64,000 nt of DNA from positions 563,456,010-563,520,009 of the forward strand of contig NC_081413.1 in the NCBI RefSeq assembly GCF_030272615.1, read 5' to 3'. Position 1 is the stretch's first letter. Each line of letters opens with the position of its first letter. Position numbers and translations under genes: made by a program. This document shows positions 27,026-38,588 of this stretch, piece by piece. Below the pieces are notes generated by a model. That model did no database searches and was not told the origin of the DNA. It saw nothing but the letters and a program-made list of their open reading frames with translations. The DNA is from Cryptomeria japonica (lineage: Eukaryota; Streptophyta; Pinopsida; Cupressales; Cupressaceae).

Positions 27026-27580
27026 ATTATCCTAAACAATGTAAGTTGGTAATGAAGAAATGGACTTTTTCAATACATTTAATTTAAAGAAAGGGCTCAA
27101 CTGGCTTCTAAAATCAAAATTTATGGCCTATAGAAGTTAAGTTAGGTCACCAACATAAAAAAATGAATGAGCATCTATGATGCATAAGGGAGTTGTAAGA
27201 GGAATTTACATTTATTAAAAAAAATAAGATAAACATTATGACTCTTCATAAGGTGTATGAATGGACATAATTGAGCCAAAATGGAACTCCCAAATTTATG
27301 AGTGGATTCTGATGAGCTTAAATGAAAATAGTATAAGGAATGTATATTATTTTTATCTCGTGGACTTATCTTGGAAATTAGCTATTGATTTTTAACTAGG
27401 TCCAATTGGGGCACCACTTTTTTGGTGGTTATAGCTCATAGTTTCCTAATTACCATTTGATATGGATATTTTAAAGTGAACTTGTAGGTGTCATTATGCT
27501 ACCATAATTTCTCTAGATCTTTTGGTGGAGATACGCTTGCAAAGGCATAGACTCTACAAGTGTATTATATCCATTGATTT
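27026..27580 (+). repeat. Segmental duplication, copy B (right part)
   Basis: After the chromovirus, homology to copy A resumes: about 27085-27540 matches 11340-11850, including TTATGGCCT followed by TAGAAGTTA, and ATTTCTCTAGATCT. The match fades after about 27550. Confidence 0.85.
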
Positions 27581-28822
27581 TTGAATAATACATTGAGATT
27601 CTTTAGAGTAAGGGGTTTTCTCCTAAAAAAAATTCCCCATGTAAATTACTATGTTGTACTATATGTATTTTATGTTTATTTCTTTGTAATTGCATGATCA
27701 ATTTAATTTATGCATATACCTCCTCTATTATATTTAATGTTAAAAATGTTTTGTACACATTTTTTAACTTTCACTTTATCTTGATTAGCATTTAGAAATT
27801 TTCTATTTCATCCTTATATCACCTATCCTCCCTTGTGCAATTTCATTGTTAAATCTTTATCATGCATGATTTTTTCCTTCTCCTTACCAAGATTACCTCT
27901 TATGTCAATAGGACTACTTTTGTAGTCCATGGGGTTAGGGTTTCATAAGATGTTTTAAGCTAATTTTCCTAAATCTTTTAGGTGAACTTATGTTTTAATT
28001 TTCTGTTGACTAGCCAATTTGGTAAATTTTTTCCTCTTAATTTTTCACGAAGAGTTTTAAGTCATTGTGTTAACCGGCCCTATAATTAGGTCTTCATTAA
28101 TTAATTGATTGATATATTATTCCCTAAGTTTTAATGCAAATGTTTTTTAATTTCTGCTTGGTCATGTGTTAACTCATGTTGGTTCCCCTTTAACATCCTA
28201 GTAACTTCATCTTTAGAGCAGGTGCTTTTAGTTACTCTTAAGTCATGATCCCATTTGGGAGTTATTAAGTTGTCATAGAGGTCCAAACTGTATTTTATCA
28301 TTCCACTGATATGATGATCTTCTCATTGATACCCTCCCAAAAGTCTCAACAATCTAACGATGCCCAGTTATCAACAAGTAGTCAACAAAGGAATGATGTC
28401 AAAGGTTCACTAGGAGATTTCTTAGATCCTAGCAACTTGATAATGCAAACATGGACAACACTAAGTGGTGGGTTGCTCATTGGTGAATTTTTGTGCTTAG
28501 GGAAGCTCAAATTTCACCTCGCCAATTGGGCAATGGATGCATGAATGCACACATCAGAGGTGATGGTCATTGGTAATGTCTCGAGGTGTTAACGTAAAGT
28601 TTTTGAAATATTTCATTGTCCAATGAATCATTAGGATCAAAGATCATCAATGATGGACCAAAAGTATTTCAGTGACCTTCTGATGCCATAAGCAATAAAG
28701 TGGATCATTGGTCAAAGATTTTCAAATCTTATCAAAACTGGCGATCAAATCAGATCAATGGTGGAGTTTTAAAATTGCTCAATTGCTAGTTTCAAGGGAT
28801 TAAATCTTGCACAAAGGATATT
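27581..28822. other. AT-rich DNA, no gene recognised
   Basis: One 77-codon frame at 28311-28544 has no recognisable motif. The right end is the sequence into which the Copia element at 28828 inserted. The left flank may belong to the same unit as the unknown reading frame at 34056-37713. Confidence 0.4.
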
Positions 28823-28827
28823 AATAG

Positions 28828-29080
28828 TGTTAATATCTCTTCACGGGTTTAGTTTTATCTAGATTAATTTTTCATTAGTTTATTTATTAGGTTTTTCTGT
28901 TCTAACAATTTCGTATAGCAGTTTACAACTGTTTTTGCCTCCTCTTTATATCTGCTTGTTTATTTTATTTTGAATGTACTATTTTTTTAATTTGAATACA
29001 AATTATATTCAGATTGCCATTCTTTTTTCTATTTGCTACTAACAGAGATTCCAGATTGTTATTTTCTGCCTGGGCTAACA
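28828..29080 (+). repeat. 5' LTR of the 28.8-kb Copia
   Basis: It starts TGTTAATATCTCTTCACGGG and ends GGGCTAACA. TTTATATC at 28945-28952 may be a TATA element. Confidence 0.93.
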
Positions 29081-29081
29081 G

Positions 29082-29093
29082 TGGTATCAAAGC
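29082..29093 (+). other. Primer binding site of the 28.8-kb Copia
   Basis: TGGTATCAAAGC directly follows the 5' LTR after one base and matches the tRNA-iMet primer site with one change. Confidence 0.92.
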
Positions 29094-29314
29094 TTTGGAG
29101 TTTGGAGTATATTTTTATGTGAAGCATTTGAAGATTGCAGCTTTCTACATAATCAAAATACGGAAACAAAAATTGATTTAGGTGAAATCAATTTATTTAT
29201 TTGTACAAGAATTTTATATCTTGTTATATTTGGTAAAGTTTGGCAAGAGATTTTGAGCAATCCTATTAATTTGCAAACTGTGCAAATTCTATATACATTT
29301 ATTTTGAATTTACA

Positions 29315-30780
29315 ATGTAGTCTATTGTTTCATTGATTGGAGAAATATTAACTGGAAAAGATACTTGGTTGGAACGGCATAGATAAGTGGAAAATACATT
29401 AATTTTTAATGATTTATGGTATAAAATATGTGATGGAGATACCTAACCTACAAAACCAACAGATGTTAAAGAAAAAGAAATTTGGAATTATAAAAATTCA
29501 AAAGCCTTGGCTTTGATAAGAGCTTTAGTTAATGGAGATGTATATCGTCATATACAAGGATGCAAATTTGCTTGGGAAGCCCTTGACAATTTAAAAAATT
29601 TATTTGATTCTCATTCAGAATTAGAATTTATTCAGTTACAATTAAAATTGTTCAATCTTGAATTAAAAAATGGTGATGTTATGAGTTTTGCTTTTGAAAT
29701 TAGAGCCATAAAACAAGATGTTAATGTTGCTAGTGGGAAAGTTGATATTTATCTCACTGCTTTTATTAAGGAACTCCTTCCAACACATTCTACTTATCTA
29801 GAGTCCCTTCAAGCAAGTAACTAATTGAAAACCATTACTTTTGATTTATTGGTTGAAAAGTTGGCTGAACGTGAAAAAACTTTTGGAAGGAAAATAGATA
29901 ATACTAATGAGAATGTTTGTTTTGCTCACCAAGAAAAACCTCTAAATAAGAGCTCTTCAAGAGGAGGTTATAATGATAGAGGCAAAGGTAGAGGTCAATG
30001 GAGGAAAAATGATAATCAAAATGATAGGAAACATTTATATTGTAAAAGAGGTGGTAGAAAAGGAAGTCATGAAGCACATGAATGCAAGTTGTCATGGGAT
30101 AAGATAGAAAGTTTTAAAGAAAATACTTTTAAGCAAAAAGATAAAACAAAAGTTTATAATGATGATAAACATTCAGATGATAAAATTCCAGGAGCAGCCC
30201 AATTTGCTTGTGATAGTGATGGTGATCAATATGTGCCTTCTGTTTTTGACTTTGCATCTAATTCCTCATGGTATGATTCTTGGATCTTAGATACTGGAGC
30301 CACACAACATATGACATTCCAGCGTGATTACTTTGAGGAATTTCATGAAAGTGCATGTGGTCCAATTTATTTAGATGATAAATCAAGTCTCAAACCTATT
30401 GGAAAAGGAACTATTTGATTTAAGTTGCCTAATCTTCCAGACTTTGTGCTTCATGATGTATTGTTTATTCCTCAATTGCAACGTAATTTGTTATCACTAG
30501 TATTGATTCGACAACAAGGCTACTCTATTCTATTAAAAGGTGGGCAAGTTGTTGTTAGAAAACAATCAAATAATCGAGTTGTATTCACTGGATGTGAGGA
30601 TGGGAGATTATTAAAACTAAATGGCACTTCTTTTTCTAAAAATTTTGCATATCTTACTGAAGAAGGTAGTCTATCTCTTGTTCTTTTATGGCATGCAAGA
30701 CTTGGGCATATTAGTTATGATACATTCATATCTTGCAAAAGAATGGTGTTGATGGCTTACCTGTTTTGCCTAAAATAATT
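29315..30780 (+). pseudogene. Copia gag, protease and GAG-pre-integrase region
   Basis: The ATG at 29315 opens a frame that continues through 29507-29824, 29825-30418 and 30425-30778, with stops at about 29318, 29390, 29453, 29822 and 30416. The gag core includes AWEALDNLKNLFDSHSE and FAFEIRAIKQDV. A zinc-knuckle-like CKRGGRKGSHEAHEC (about 30041) has lost its second cysteine and has altered spacing. The protease active site D-T-G-A follows at about 30290 (SWILDTGATQHM). HARLGHISYD (about 30693) is the GAG-pre-integrase motif. A one-base shift at about 30720-30740 moves the continuation to another frame. Gag and protease normally assemble and mature the particle. Confidence 0.9.
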
Positions 30781-31578
30781 GAAAAATGTGAAGCATGTAT
30801 TCTTGCCAAGCAACATGGAAATTCTTTTCCTCGCTCCACTTGGAGAGCACAAAGAAAATTGTAGCTTATTCATTCTGATTTATGTGGGCCTTTACCAGTA
30901 AATTCCATGGGAGGATTTAAGTATTTCATGTTTTTTATTGATGATTATAGTCACATGACTTGGATTTATTTCTTGCAGCAAAAATCAGAAGCTTTTGAAA
31001 TTTTTAAAAGGTTTCGTGTTATGATTGGAAAACAAGCTCAATCTCAAATTGGTACTCTTCGAACAAATAATGGAGGAGAATTTACTTCTCTAGTTTTTGA
31101 GGACTATCTACGTCAAAATGGGATCCAACATCATCTTACTGTTCCAGGTACTCCTCAAAAAAATGGTGTTGTTGAATGAATGAATAGAACTATCATGAAT
31201 ATGGTTCGTGCAATGTTATATTTTACAAGAATCAAATTACATTTTTGGGCTGAAGCAGCAAGAACTGTAGTTTGTCTTCGTAATAGATCTCCATCATCTG
31301 CATTACACCAATCTATTCCATATGAAGTGTGGTTTGGATATCCTCCTTCTATTCGACATCTTCACATTTTTGGTTCCACTTGCTATGCTTTAATTCCCAA
31401 GGACAAAAGAAGTAAGTTACAGCATCACAGTATTAAGTGTATTTTTCTTGGTTGTTCAGAATCTTTCAAAGCATATCAGTTGTATGATGAAGTCAACAAA
31501 ACTTTCTTTATTACATGTGATGTTGTATTTGTTGAAACCTCCAACATTGCTGAAAATGATGAATGTAAATTCAAATAG
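30781..31578 (+). pseudogene. Copia integrase
   Basis: After the frameshift the frame reads CEACILAKQ (zinc-binding cysteines), then LIHSDLCGP with the first catalytic aspartate, just after a stop at 30862-30864. The next motif reads LRTNNGGEF (about 31055), so the second catalytic aspartate is asparagine. The glutamate in NGVVE (about 31174) is kept and followed by a TGA stop in place of arginine. The frame continues through HFWAEAARTVVCLRNRSP and the FGSTCYALIP and GCSESFKAY blocks of plant Copia integrases. The D-to-N change should abolish strand transfer even if the stops were read through. Confidence 0.9.
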
Positions 31579-33488
31579 CTTGATACAATTACAAATTTGT
31601 CTCCTTTGATAGAAAACTCTTGTGAGATTCCACATATAGAATCTATATCTCCAAGTGATCTGATTCATGTTGCTCCATCAAAAAATGACCAAGAAGAAGC
31701 CCACCATGATGAGCTTGAACTCTATGAACTATTAACCATTAATACAACATCTAGTAATGAAATGGTCACATCTTTTGTGCAACCAAAGTCTTCTCATAAG
31801 TGGGCAAAACAAGTCCAACAAACATTGAAAGATTTAAGACCTAATGAAATAGGTAAAACAGGTACAAGAATCTCTTACAAAGAAAGGCTCAAAGCTCAAA
31901 CCAATAGTGCAGATAACTTGGAGACCATTGGTGAACTCAATCTCATAATTGACTCTGAACCATCATCCTATAATGAAGCCAAAAATATTACAGTATGGAG
32001 GAAAGTTATGCAAGATGAGTATGATGCTCTTTTGAAAAATGGCACATGGCAATTGGTTGATAATCCACTTGGTTGTAAACCTATTGGCTGCAAGTGGATT
32101 TTGAGGAATAAATATAAAGCAGATGGTACACTTGACAAACACAAATCCCGACTTGTTGCCAAAGGTTATGCTCAAAAGGAGAGCATAGATTATGATGAAA
32201 CCTTTGCACCTACAACAAAATGGACCACCATTCATTCTTTGTTGGCCCTTGCAGCTCAATATGGGTGGAAAATTCACCAAATGGATGTTAAAACAACATT
32301 CTTAAATGGTGATCTCAAAGAATTAGTTTATATGACTCAACCAGATGGGTATGCAGTCAATGAAAAAGAACATCAGGTATGCAAGCTTGTCAAATCATTA
32401 TATGGTTTGAAACAAGCTCCTCGAGCCTGGTATGAAAAACTTACCGAGTATCTCTTAAAGTTGAATTTCCAGCATTTTGAATTTGATGATGCCACACTTT
32501 TTGTTAAAAAACTTGATAAGATTATTGTCTATCTTGTTGTTTATGTGGATGATTTATTTATCACTAGTCCTGGTGAGAATAATATTCAAAATGTGAAAGA
32601 ACAACTGAAGCAAGGTTTTGATATGACTGATTTGGGCCATCTTCGTTACTATTTGGGTATTGAGGTAACTCAAACACCTCTTTTTATTTTTATCACACCA
32701 AAAAATTTATTGGTGAACTTTTGCATAAGTTTGGCATGGCTAATTGTAAACCCCTTAGTACTCCTATGGAGGAAAATCTTAAGCTCTCTTCAGATGACCC
32801 TTCAGCATTGGTTGATGCAACTATCTATAGGAAACTTGTTGGTAGTTTGATTTATGTTATAACTACCCATCCAGATATTTCTTTTGTTGTTAGAGTTCTT
32901 TCAAGGTTTATGCAACAACCTAGAGAAACTCATTGGTTAGCTACCAAGCGCATTCTTCGCTATTTGCAAGGTACTCAACACTATGGGCTCAAATACTCCA
33001 AGACAAACCAATTTTCTTTGGTTGGCTATTCCGATTCCGATTATGCAAGTGATTCTACAGATGGAAAATCTACATCTGGGTATTTAATGTATCTTGGATC
33101 TGTTGTCATCTCTTGGAGATATAAAAAGCAATATGTTCCAGTTGCCTCTTCTTCTGAAGTTGAATATATGGCCACCTTTGAAGCAACTCAGGAAATCTTA
33201 TGGTTTTGAAGAATTCTTTAAGACTTGCAAACACCATAGATTTCATCAACTCCACTCTTCATTGACAATCAATCTGCTATCAAAATGGCCAAAAATCTAG
33301 TATTTCATGATCGCACCAAGCACATCAATACAAAGTTTCATTTGATTCGGCATTATGTGAAAGACGACACCATATACCTTAAATATTGCCCCACTGCAGA
33401 TCAACCAGTAGATATTCTTACCAAGGCTTTGGGCAAAGAAAAGTTTGAGAATTTCAGAGAAATGCTCCACTTAAGCCCTTCAATTTAA
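31579..33488 (+). pseudogene. Copia reverse transcriptase-RNase H
   Basis: The 417-codon frame 31597-32850 carries RT from GCKWILRNKYKADG through QMDVKTTFLNGDL and [16 protein letters not shown] to VYVDDLFITS. The YVDD catalytic pair is intact. A frameshift near 32700 passes to 32721-33209 and 33285-33488, encoding RNase H: YSDSDYASDSTDGKSTSGYL, then SSSEVEYMA, then DNQSAIKMAKN, then the final RTKHINTKFH and DILTKALG. Three stops cluster at 33207-33247. The terminal stop at 33486 lies nine bases before the 3' LTR. RT and RNase H copy the genomic RNA; this copy is only lightly broken. Confidence 0.93.
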
Positions 33489-33496
33489 GGGGGTGA

Positions 33497-33766
33497 TGTT
33501 AATATCTCTTCACGAGTTTATTTCTCTTCACGGGTTTAGTTTTATTTAGATTAATTTTTCATTAGTTTATTTATTAGGTTTTTCTGTTCCGATAGTTTTG
33601 TATAATAGTTTACAACTATTTTTGCCTCCTCTTTATATCTGCTTGTTTATTTTATTTTGAATGTACTATTTTTTTATTTGAATACAAATTATATTCAGAT
33701 TGCCATTCTTTTTTCTATCTGCTGCTAACAGAGATTCCAGATTGTTATTTTCTGTTTGGGCTAACA
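33497..33766 (+). repeat. 3' LTR of the 28.8-kb Copia
   Basis: It matches 28828-29080 with an extra tandem copy of about 18 bp near its start (CTCTTCACGAGTTTATTT). It is preceded by the purine-rich AAGGGGGTGA at 33487-33496, the second-strand primer site. Confidence 0.93.
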
Positions 33767-34055
33767 AATAGAAGACATGTGATTGATAAAGGACATCAAT
33801 TCAAGAAGATTTCCTAATTTCGAGTAGAAAGACAATTGAAGGCAAAAGAAAAAGGTAGGTTTGAGCTCTAGAGATTGTGTTGTAGGGAAGTAGAAGAATT
33901 TTCAACAAGAAATTTAAACAGTAAGTTGGTTCCTCTTCTTTTCTTGTATGTATCTATGATTTTTGATAGTTTAGAAGTTAAAGAAATTAGAAACCCTAGC
34001 TATATCATTTCTATTAGTCTTTAGGTGTTTATGTAAAATTGAGAAGTCAGAAAAT

Positions 34056-37000
34056 ATGTTACCTCCATCTAAAGACTTAGCACCAAAAGGCCCAAAACCT
34101 AAAAGACAAAAGAAAGAATGGAACATATGTGATGACCTACTCACTCAATTTCTAGGGTATTCTTAAAGACCAAGAACGCAAGCACATGCAAAGATATTTC
34201 ATGACTCTTAGAAGAATTGCAAGGAAAGTTGCATGCCCATCAAAGGAAATATTTTTTTTAGATATTTTTAGATTAAATCTAATAGAGAAGAGTTTGAGTG
34301 TAATCCACAGAGGCTAGGTTTGTCTCAATTGGTAGTTCCAAATGTCTTTGTAAACGTGGACTTGATAAGAGTGATTGCTAAGAAATGTGATCCTAGGGGC
34401 AGAGCTATCAAGGAAGCCAATGGAGGATCTTTGCTAATAATAAATAAAATCTATAAATTGCCAAGTGTTTGATATGGAGGATGTAGCAAGGATTGACATG
34501 GAGATTAACTTGGGAAGCTTGAGAGAAAAATACAAAAGTGTGGAGGGAATGTATAGAAGAAAGTGGTTACCAATTCATAGGCCCAAAATAGATAATAGAC
34601 TTCAAGTGTTTGAGAGAATTGACCTAGCACCTTATAGTATTGTTTTGTTTCACAAATATTTTCAAATGACCTATTATGCTCTGTGTCAAGTTCTTAGTTT
34701 TGAGGGATGCTTGCATATTCCTAAAGAGCTTTTAGTGTTGGTTTGTGATATTTAGAGTATCATTAAAAATAGACCTTTTAACTATCCTCACTTTGTAGTG
34801 AAAGAGATTCACATTGCCTTGGTTAGTATTCAAGGAGATAGTTCAATTATAAAATTCATATGGTATTCCCTATGGATGCACATTATGTTATTTGAGGGCC
34901 ATATAAATAAGCTTTGGAGTGATGGGTTGCACATAAAGGTATTTGATGAGAAAGGAATAAGGTGGCCAGTGCAAGAATGAACCTTTATTTGGGACTATGG
35001 TTACAAACACGGCCAATACCTACATTTTGTTGAAAAATTGTATGGTCTATTTGGTCATAACCCTTCAAGGTTGTTAGATAAAATTGTGAAGTTATTAAGG
35101 CCTAAAGGAAGAGAGAAAAAGATCAAGGTTAAGATAAATCAGAATTGGGAAAATTGGTATAACATAGACAAATACACTTACATAAGGATTTATTGATTTT
35201 AAGGAAAATCAAATTTGTTGCCCATGATAGCTTCTGATAGATTGGTATACTTATAGATAATCAAACAAATGTATGAAGTAGATGCTCCTTTCAGTAAGGG
35301 ACATAAGAGCTCTTTTCTTCCTTCCCAACTTCACATAGGAGATTTTTAAGATTTCCTTATCACATGGATTTGAACAAGCTATTAACCTTTTGGATACTTA
35401 TAATTTACCCCTATATTCAAAAGGAAGGAAATTTGATCTTTAAAATTACATCAAATTTGCAAGGAATTTTGTAGGTTTGAGTGGGTATAGACACAAGTTT
35501 GTGCTTAAAGAGGAATTTACCAAGAGTTGCCCTACTTTTGGTACAAACATAGAGAGAGTTAAAGCATATATAAGAATCCAAAAGGATGAAAAGGCAAGAA
35601 AGAAGGTTGACCCTACTTATAAGGGTGCATTTTTGAATGAGGATGATGAGGTTATAAGGATGGAGTTGTTTCTCCAACATGAATCATGGTTAACATTAAA
35701 TGTGCCTATTGTCTCTCATCTTCACCCAATGTCTCATCTATCAGGATGGAAAAAACATAGAGTTGTTTCACCTTTAGCTCAAATGTCACTTGCTCCATCA
35801 GTGGGGATTAAGTATCACAAGATGTTGGAGAAAGTGTAGGACCTTATGAAGAGGATGAAGAGGTTATACAAAAATTTCATGTGCAAGTGTACCAACCCTT
35901 TGATGATAAAGATGACCAACTCAATGAGATTGATGATTTCTTAACGAATAATGTTACAGATTTGGCCTCTAAGAGGCTCCTATCCGATGATGATTTCATC
36001 AATACAAAATAATTTAAATTATTTGTTAGTAAATTCAAAGGGAAGAACTTGAGTGAGATAACTCAAAATACTCCCTCGAAGAAATGGATGAGGTTGTTAA
36101 ATAATTTTGGGTAAATTTAAAAAAGGAGACTAATGATATGACCCCATAAAAGGGGAGAAGGTTATTAAAGGAAGCATGATGCAAGTACTTATTTTAGAAG
36201 CAGATATGTCCTCTTGCATTGCTTTTGATAATCTAAGAAGATATGAAGTTGTGGATTTGAAAATGAATAATGAAGAATTGGATTAGTTATGCTATGGTTC
36301 AGATTGCAAACCAAATGATAAGGTTTTGGCCGCATGTTGTTTATGTTTGTCAAATAAAAGGCCTATAACCATTGCGGACCCTCAAAAAAAATTGGGGCAC
36401 CTTATCGTTTACAAATTGGAGGATGTAAGTGCAAAACAAGCTACTAATTTAAATATGAATATTATATTGTTTACTAGGTCTACAATGGAAAAGCTTAAAA
36501 CCAGAATTGAGGAATTAGTGAAAAAGCTTCTTGGGCTAAATGAGAGGTTAAGAACTTCTGCATAACAAGGTATTTTGTTATCTGTAGAGAATGAGACAAT
36601 ACAATTGAAGACTAATTTGTCTATTCAGAAGGAGAAAAGAGTAGAGGTAGAGAGGTAATTAGCCAAGGCATAGGAAGACAATCAAAATCTTAATAAAGAC
36701 AAGAATGCATAAGTTCAAGATAGCCAAAAGATTAACTGAAGCCAAATTTTCACAATTGCTTCCTCATTTCCAATTACCGTGGAGTAGATATAAAGATATT
36801 GTTGGTGTCATAAACAGGTGGAGGAAAATATAATTTTGATTAAAGTTGACCCAAAATTATTGGAAGAGAAAGTGGCAAGTGTTGCAACTTTTTGAGCAAT
36901 ATGGAGATCATTTTGATGAAGATGCTAGGGTACAATTGGTTACCATATTGGATGAAACTAAGGTTGTGTTATTAGAAATATATCCATTATTGAATGAACA

Positions 37001-37713
37001 CCACAATTATCATGATAATTGTGGGGAGGTATTTGAATAGATTCAATAAATTGCAAGGCACAAAACCACCCACATTTGTCAAAGATACTAGAGAAGATAA
37101 AAATGAAGCTAATAACTTGGGAAAATATTTCTCATGGTATAATGAACAATGTGATTGATGATTGTGATAAGGTAGAAGACAACATTCATATAAGAAATTA
37201 GAAGGACTATCATAATTGGAGTACAATGTGAGGCTCCTAAATAAATAGAATGTTTTGGTTGCTAGTCAAGATTATGAAGAACACATGAAGACTTGCAATG
37301 AATTTCTAGAAAAGAACAAATGGTTGATTGAGGAAAGCCACATGGTAGGAGGGATAGACTATCTTTTTTATTGCATCTCACTTATCTTGATAAGGACCAT
37401 GCTAGATCACTTTGATCTTAGGTGGCTGACATGTAGAAAAGGGGAATCTAAATGTGATGAGAAGGATAGATCAGTTGGTCAACTTAATTTCAGTGCCTTG
37501 GTTGTTTCTAAAACCATAGGTAGTTTATTACATTTTCTTCTTATTTCTTCTTCAACGGTTTACACATCAACATTTTCTACATCAACCAAATCGATTAGTA
37601 TTGGGGAAATAAACAACAAGCAATACAAGGATAGGAATCATATGTCAAGGAATCAAGTTAGTTATCTTTATTGTTTTATGAAATATAAATGTGCTTTTGG
37701 CATATTCTTGTAG
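34056..37713 (+). pseudogene. Decayed gene for a large protein of unknown family
   Basis: From the ATG at 34056 (M-L-P-P-S-K, then a Lys/Pro-rich stretch), colinear coding blocks follow: 34056-34471, about 34465-35350, about 35348-35839, 35838-36010, 36290-36580, parts of 36720-37040 and 37255-37713. Each has few stops; one-base shifts lie near 34465, 35348 and 35837. The first third has a hydrophobic/aromatic block (APYSIVLFHKYFQMTYYALC, about 34630-34690) and WYSLWMHIMLFEGH. The middle is basic, then rich in acidic residues (35838-36010). About 36480-36720 looks like a coiled coil (heptad-like, Glu/Lys/Leu-rich). The total would be of the order of 1000 residues. No RT, integrase, transposase or kinase motif is visible. 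It may be a lineage-specific plant gene, or the cargo ORF of a large non-autonomous retroelement. The 28.8-kb Copia lies 285 bp upstream. Confidence 0.5.
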
Positions 37714-38588
37714 AAAGAAAATAAAATTTTGATAGGCGTGCAGGTCAATTTAAAGCTTGTTTTACTCCCTTGTTCTATAAAAGGAAAATCAAGATCACTC
37801 GCAAAGGGGTTCTAAATTTTTTGTTATACTGGGGCATATGTAATAGCTTTTTTGAATCTACAAGTAATAGAATAATTTTCATAGTTCAAGTCCAATGAAT
37901 TGTATATGTCATATTTTTAAATAATTAATAATGATATCAGTTCAATTTGTCTCCTATTTTGTGTCTCTTCTGTCATATGAATTGGTCTATTAAGGATAGT
38001 TTGATTTGTCATTGTAGAATTGTTATGAAAGTATAATACATTTTTTAGGTTTTCTTCAAGGAAGAAATTAAATTATGTAGATGAATTGCAATGACATAGG
38101 GATGCAGTTGTAATATACTAAGAATGATTTGAAACTTGATACATATATACATTTGTGTAAGGCATAAATGTTTATATCTAATGATGCTATCTTTATAGAT
38201 TCATTGGATGGTGAAATTTGTAATTTAATATTGTTGCCCAAGGATTCAAGCACCAACCTTAAGTGTGTTCCATTTTCAGAAACTATTTAACCAATCTTAT
38301 GATCCATTTCCTTTTTTGTTCTTAGTGTTATTTTTAGTTTAGAATTTTGTTCTCAATTGAGTGTGAATACATATTGAACCATATGTGATTAGAGCTAAAT
38401 TCATGGTCTAAATGGTTCCTTAGTATATTTTCATTGAGAACAATTTGTTAAGTACAATGTCAATGAAATCTTGTTGTAAATTTGAGGATATTGTAAAGGT
38501 TTATCCACCTTGGTCTTGTAGAGCCTAAAGTGCAAAGGAATTTGATCATTCTTGATCAATTCCTATGTGTTGTCCATTGATCCAAATT
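37714..38588. other. AT-rich DNA, no feature recognised
   Basis: Possible 3' flank of the unknown reading frame. No poly(A) signal, LTR or other motif can be assigned with confidence. Confidence 0.4.

Larger units (their letters stand above)
20851..27030 (-). mobile_element. Gypsy chromovirus, full length but broken by stops
   Basis: LTRs lie at 20856-21626 (3' LTR in element orientation) and 26252-27025 (5' LTR). Flanks are ATTAG (20851-20855) and ATTAT (27026-27030), a TSD with one mismatch. On the minus strand the order is PBS, gag, protease, reverse transcriptase, RNase H, integrase, chromodomain. This order and the chromodomain place it in the chromovirus branch of Gypsy. It interrupts copy B of the segmental duplication, while copy A keeps the empty site near 11275. 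LTRs differ by roughly 15% by eye over the first 270 bases. The reading frame carries many stops. Confidence 0.93.
28823..33771 (+). mobile_element. Copia LTR retrotransposon, nearly full length
   Basis: LTRs of 253 bp (28828-29080) and 270 bp (33497-33766) are flanked by a perfect 5-bp TSD, AATAG, at 28823-28827 and 33767-33771. A tRNA-iMet-type PBS, a gag-pol frame in Copia order (gag, protease, integrase, RT, RNase H) and a purine tract are all in place. By eye the LTRs differ at about 13 sites, all transitions, plus an 18-bp duplication in the 3' LTR and a one-base indel. This is the lowest divergence of the four LTR pairs in the window. The coding frame has in-frame stops and two frameshifts. 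Confidence 0.95.

Noticed and set aside
28311-28544. 77-codon frame before the Copia element
   Set aside because: No recognisable domain and no continuation, so it was not called as a gene.
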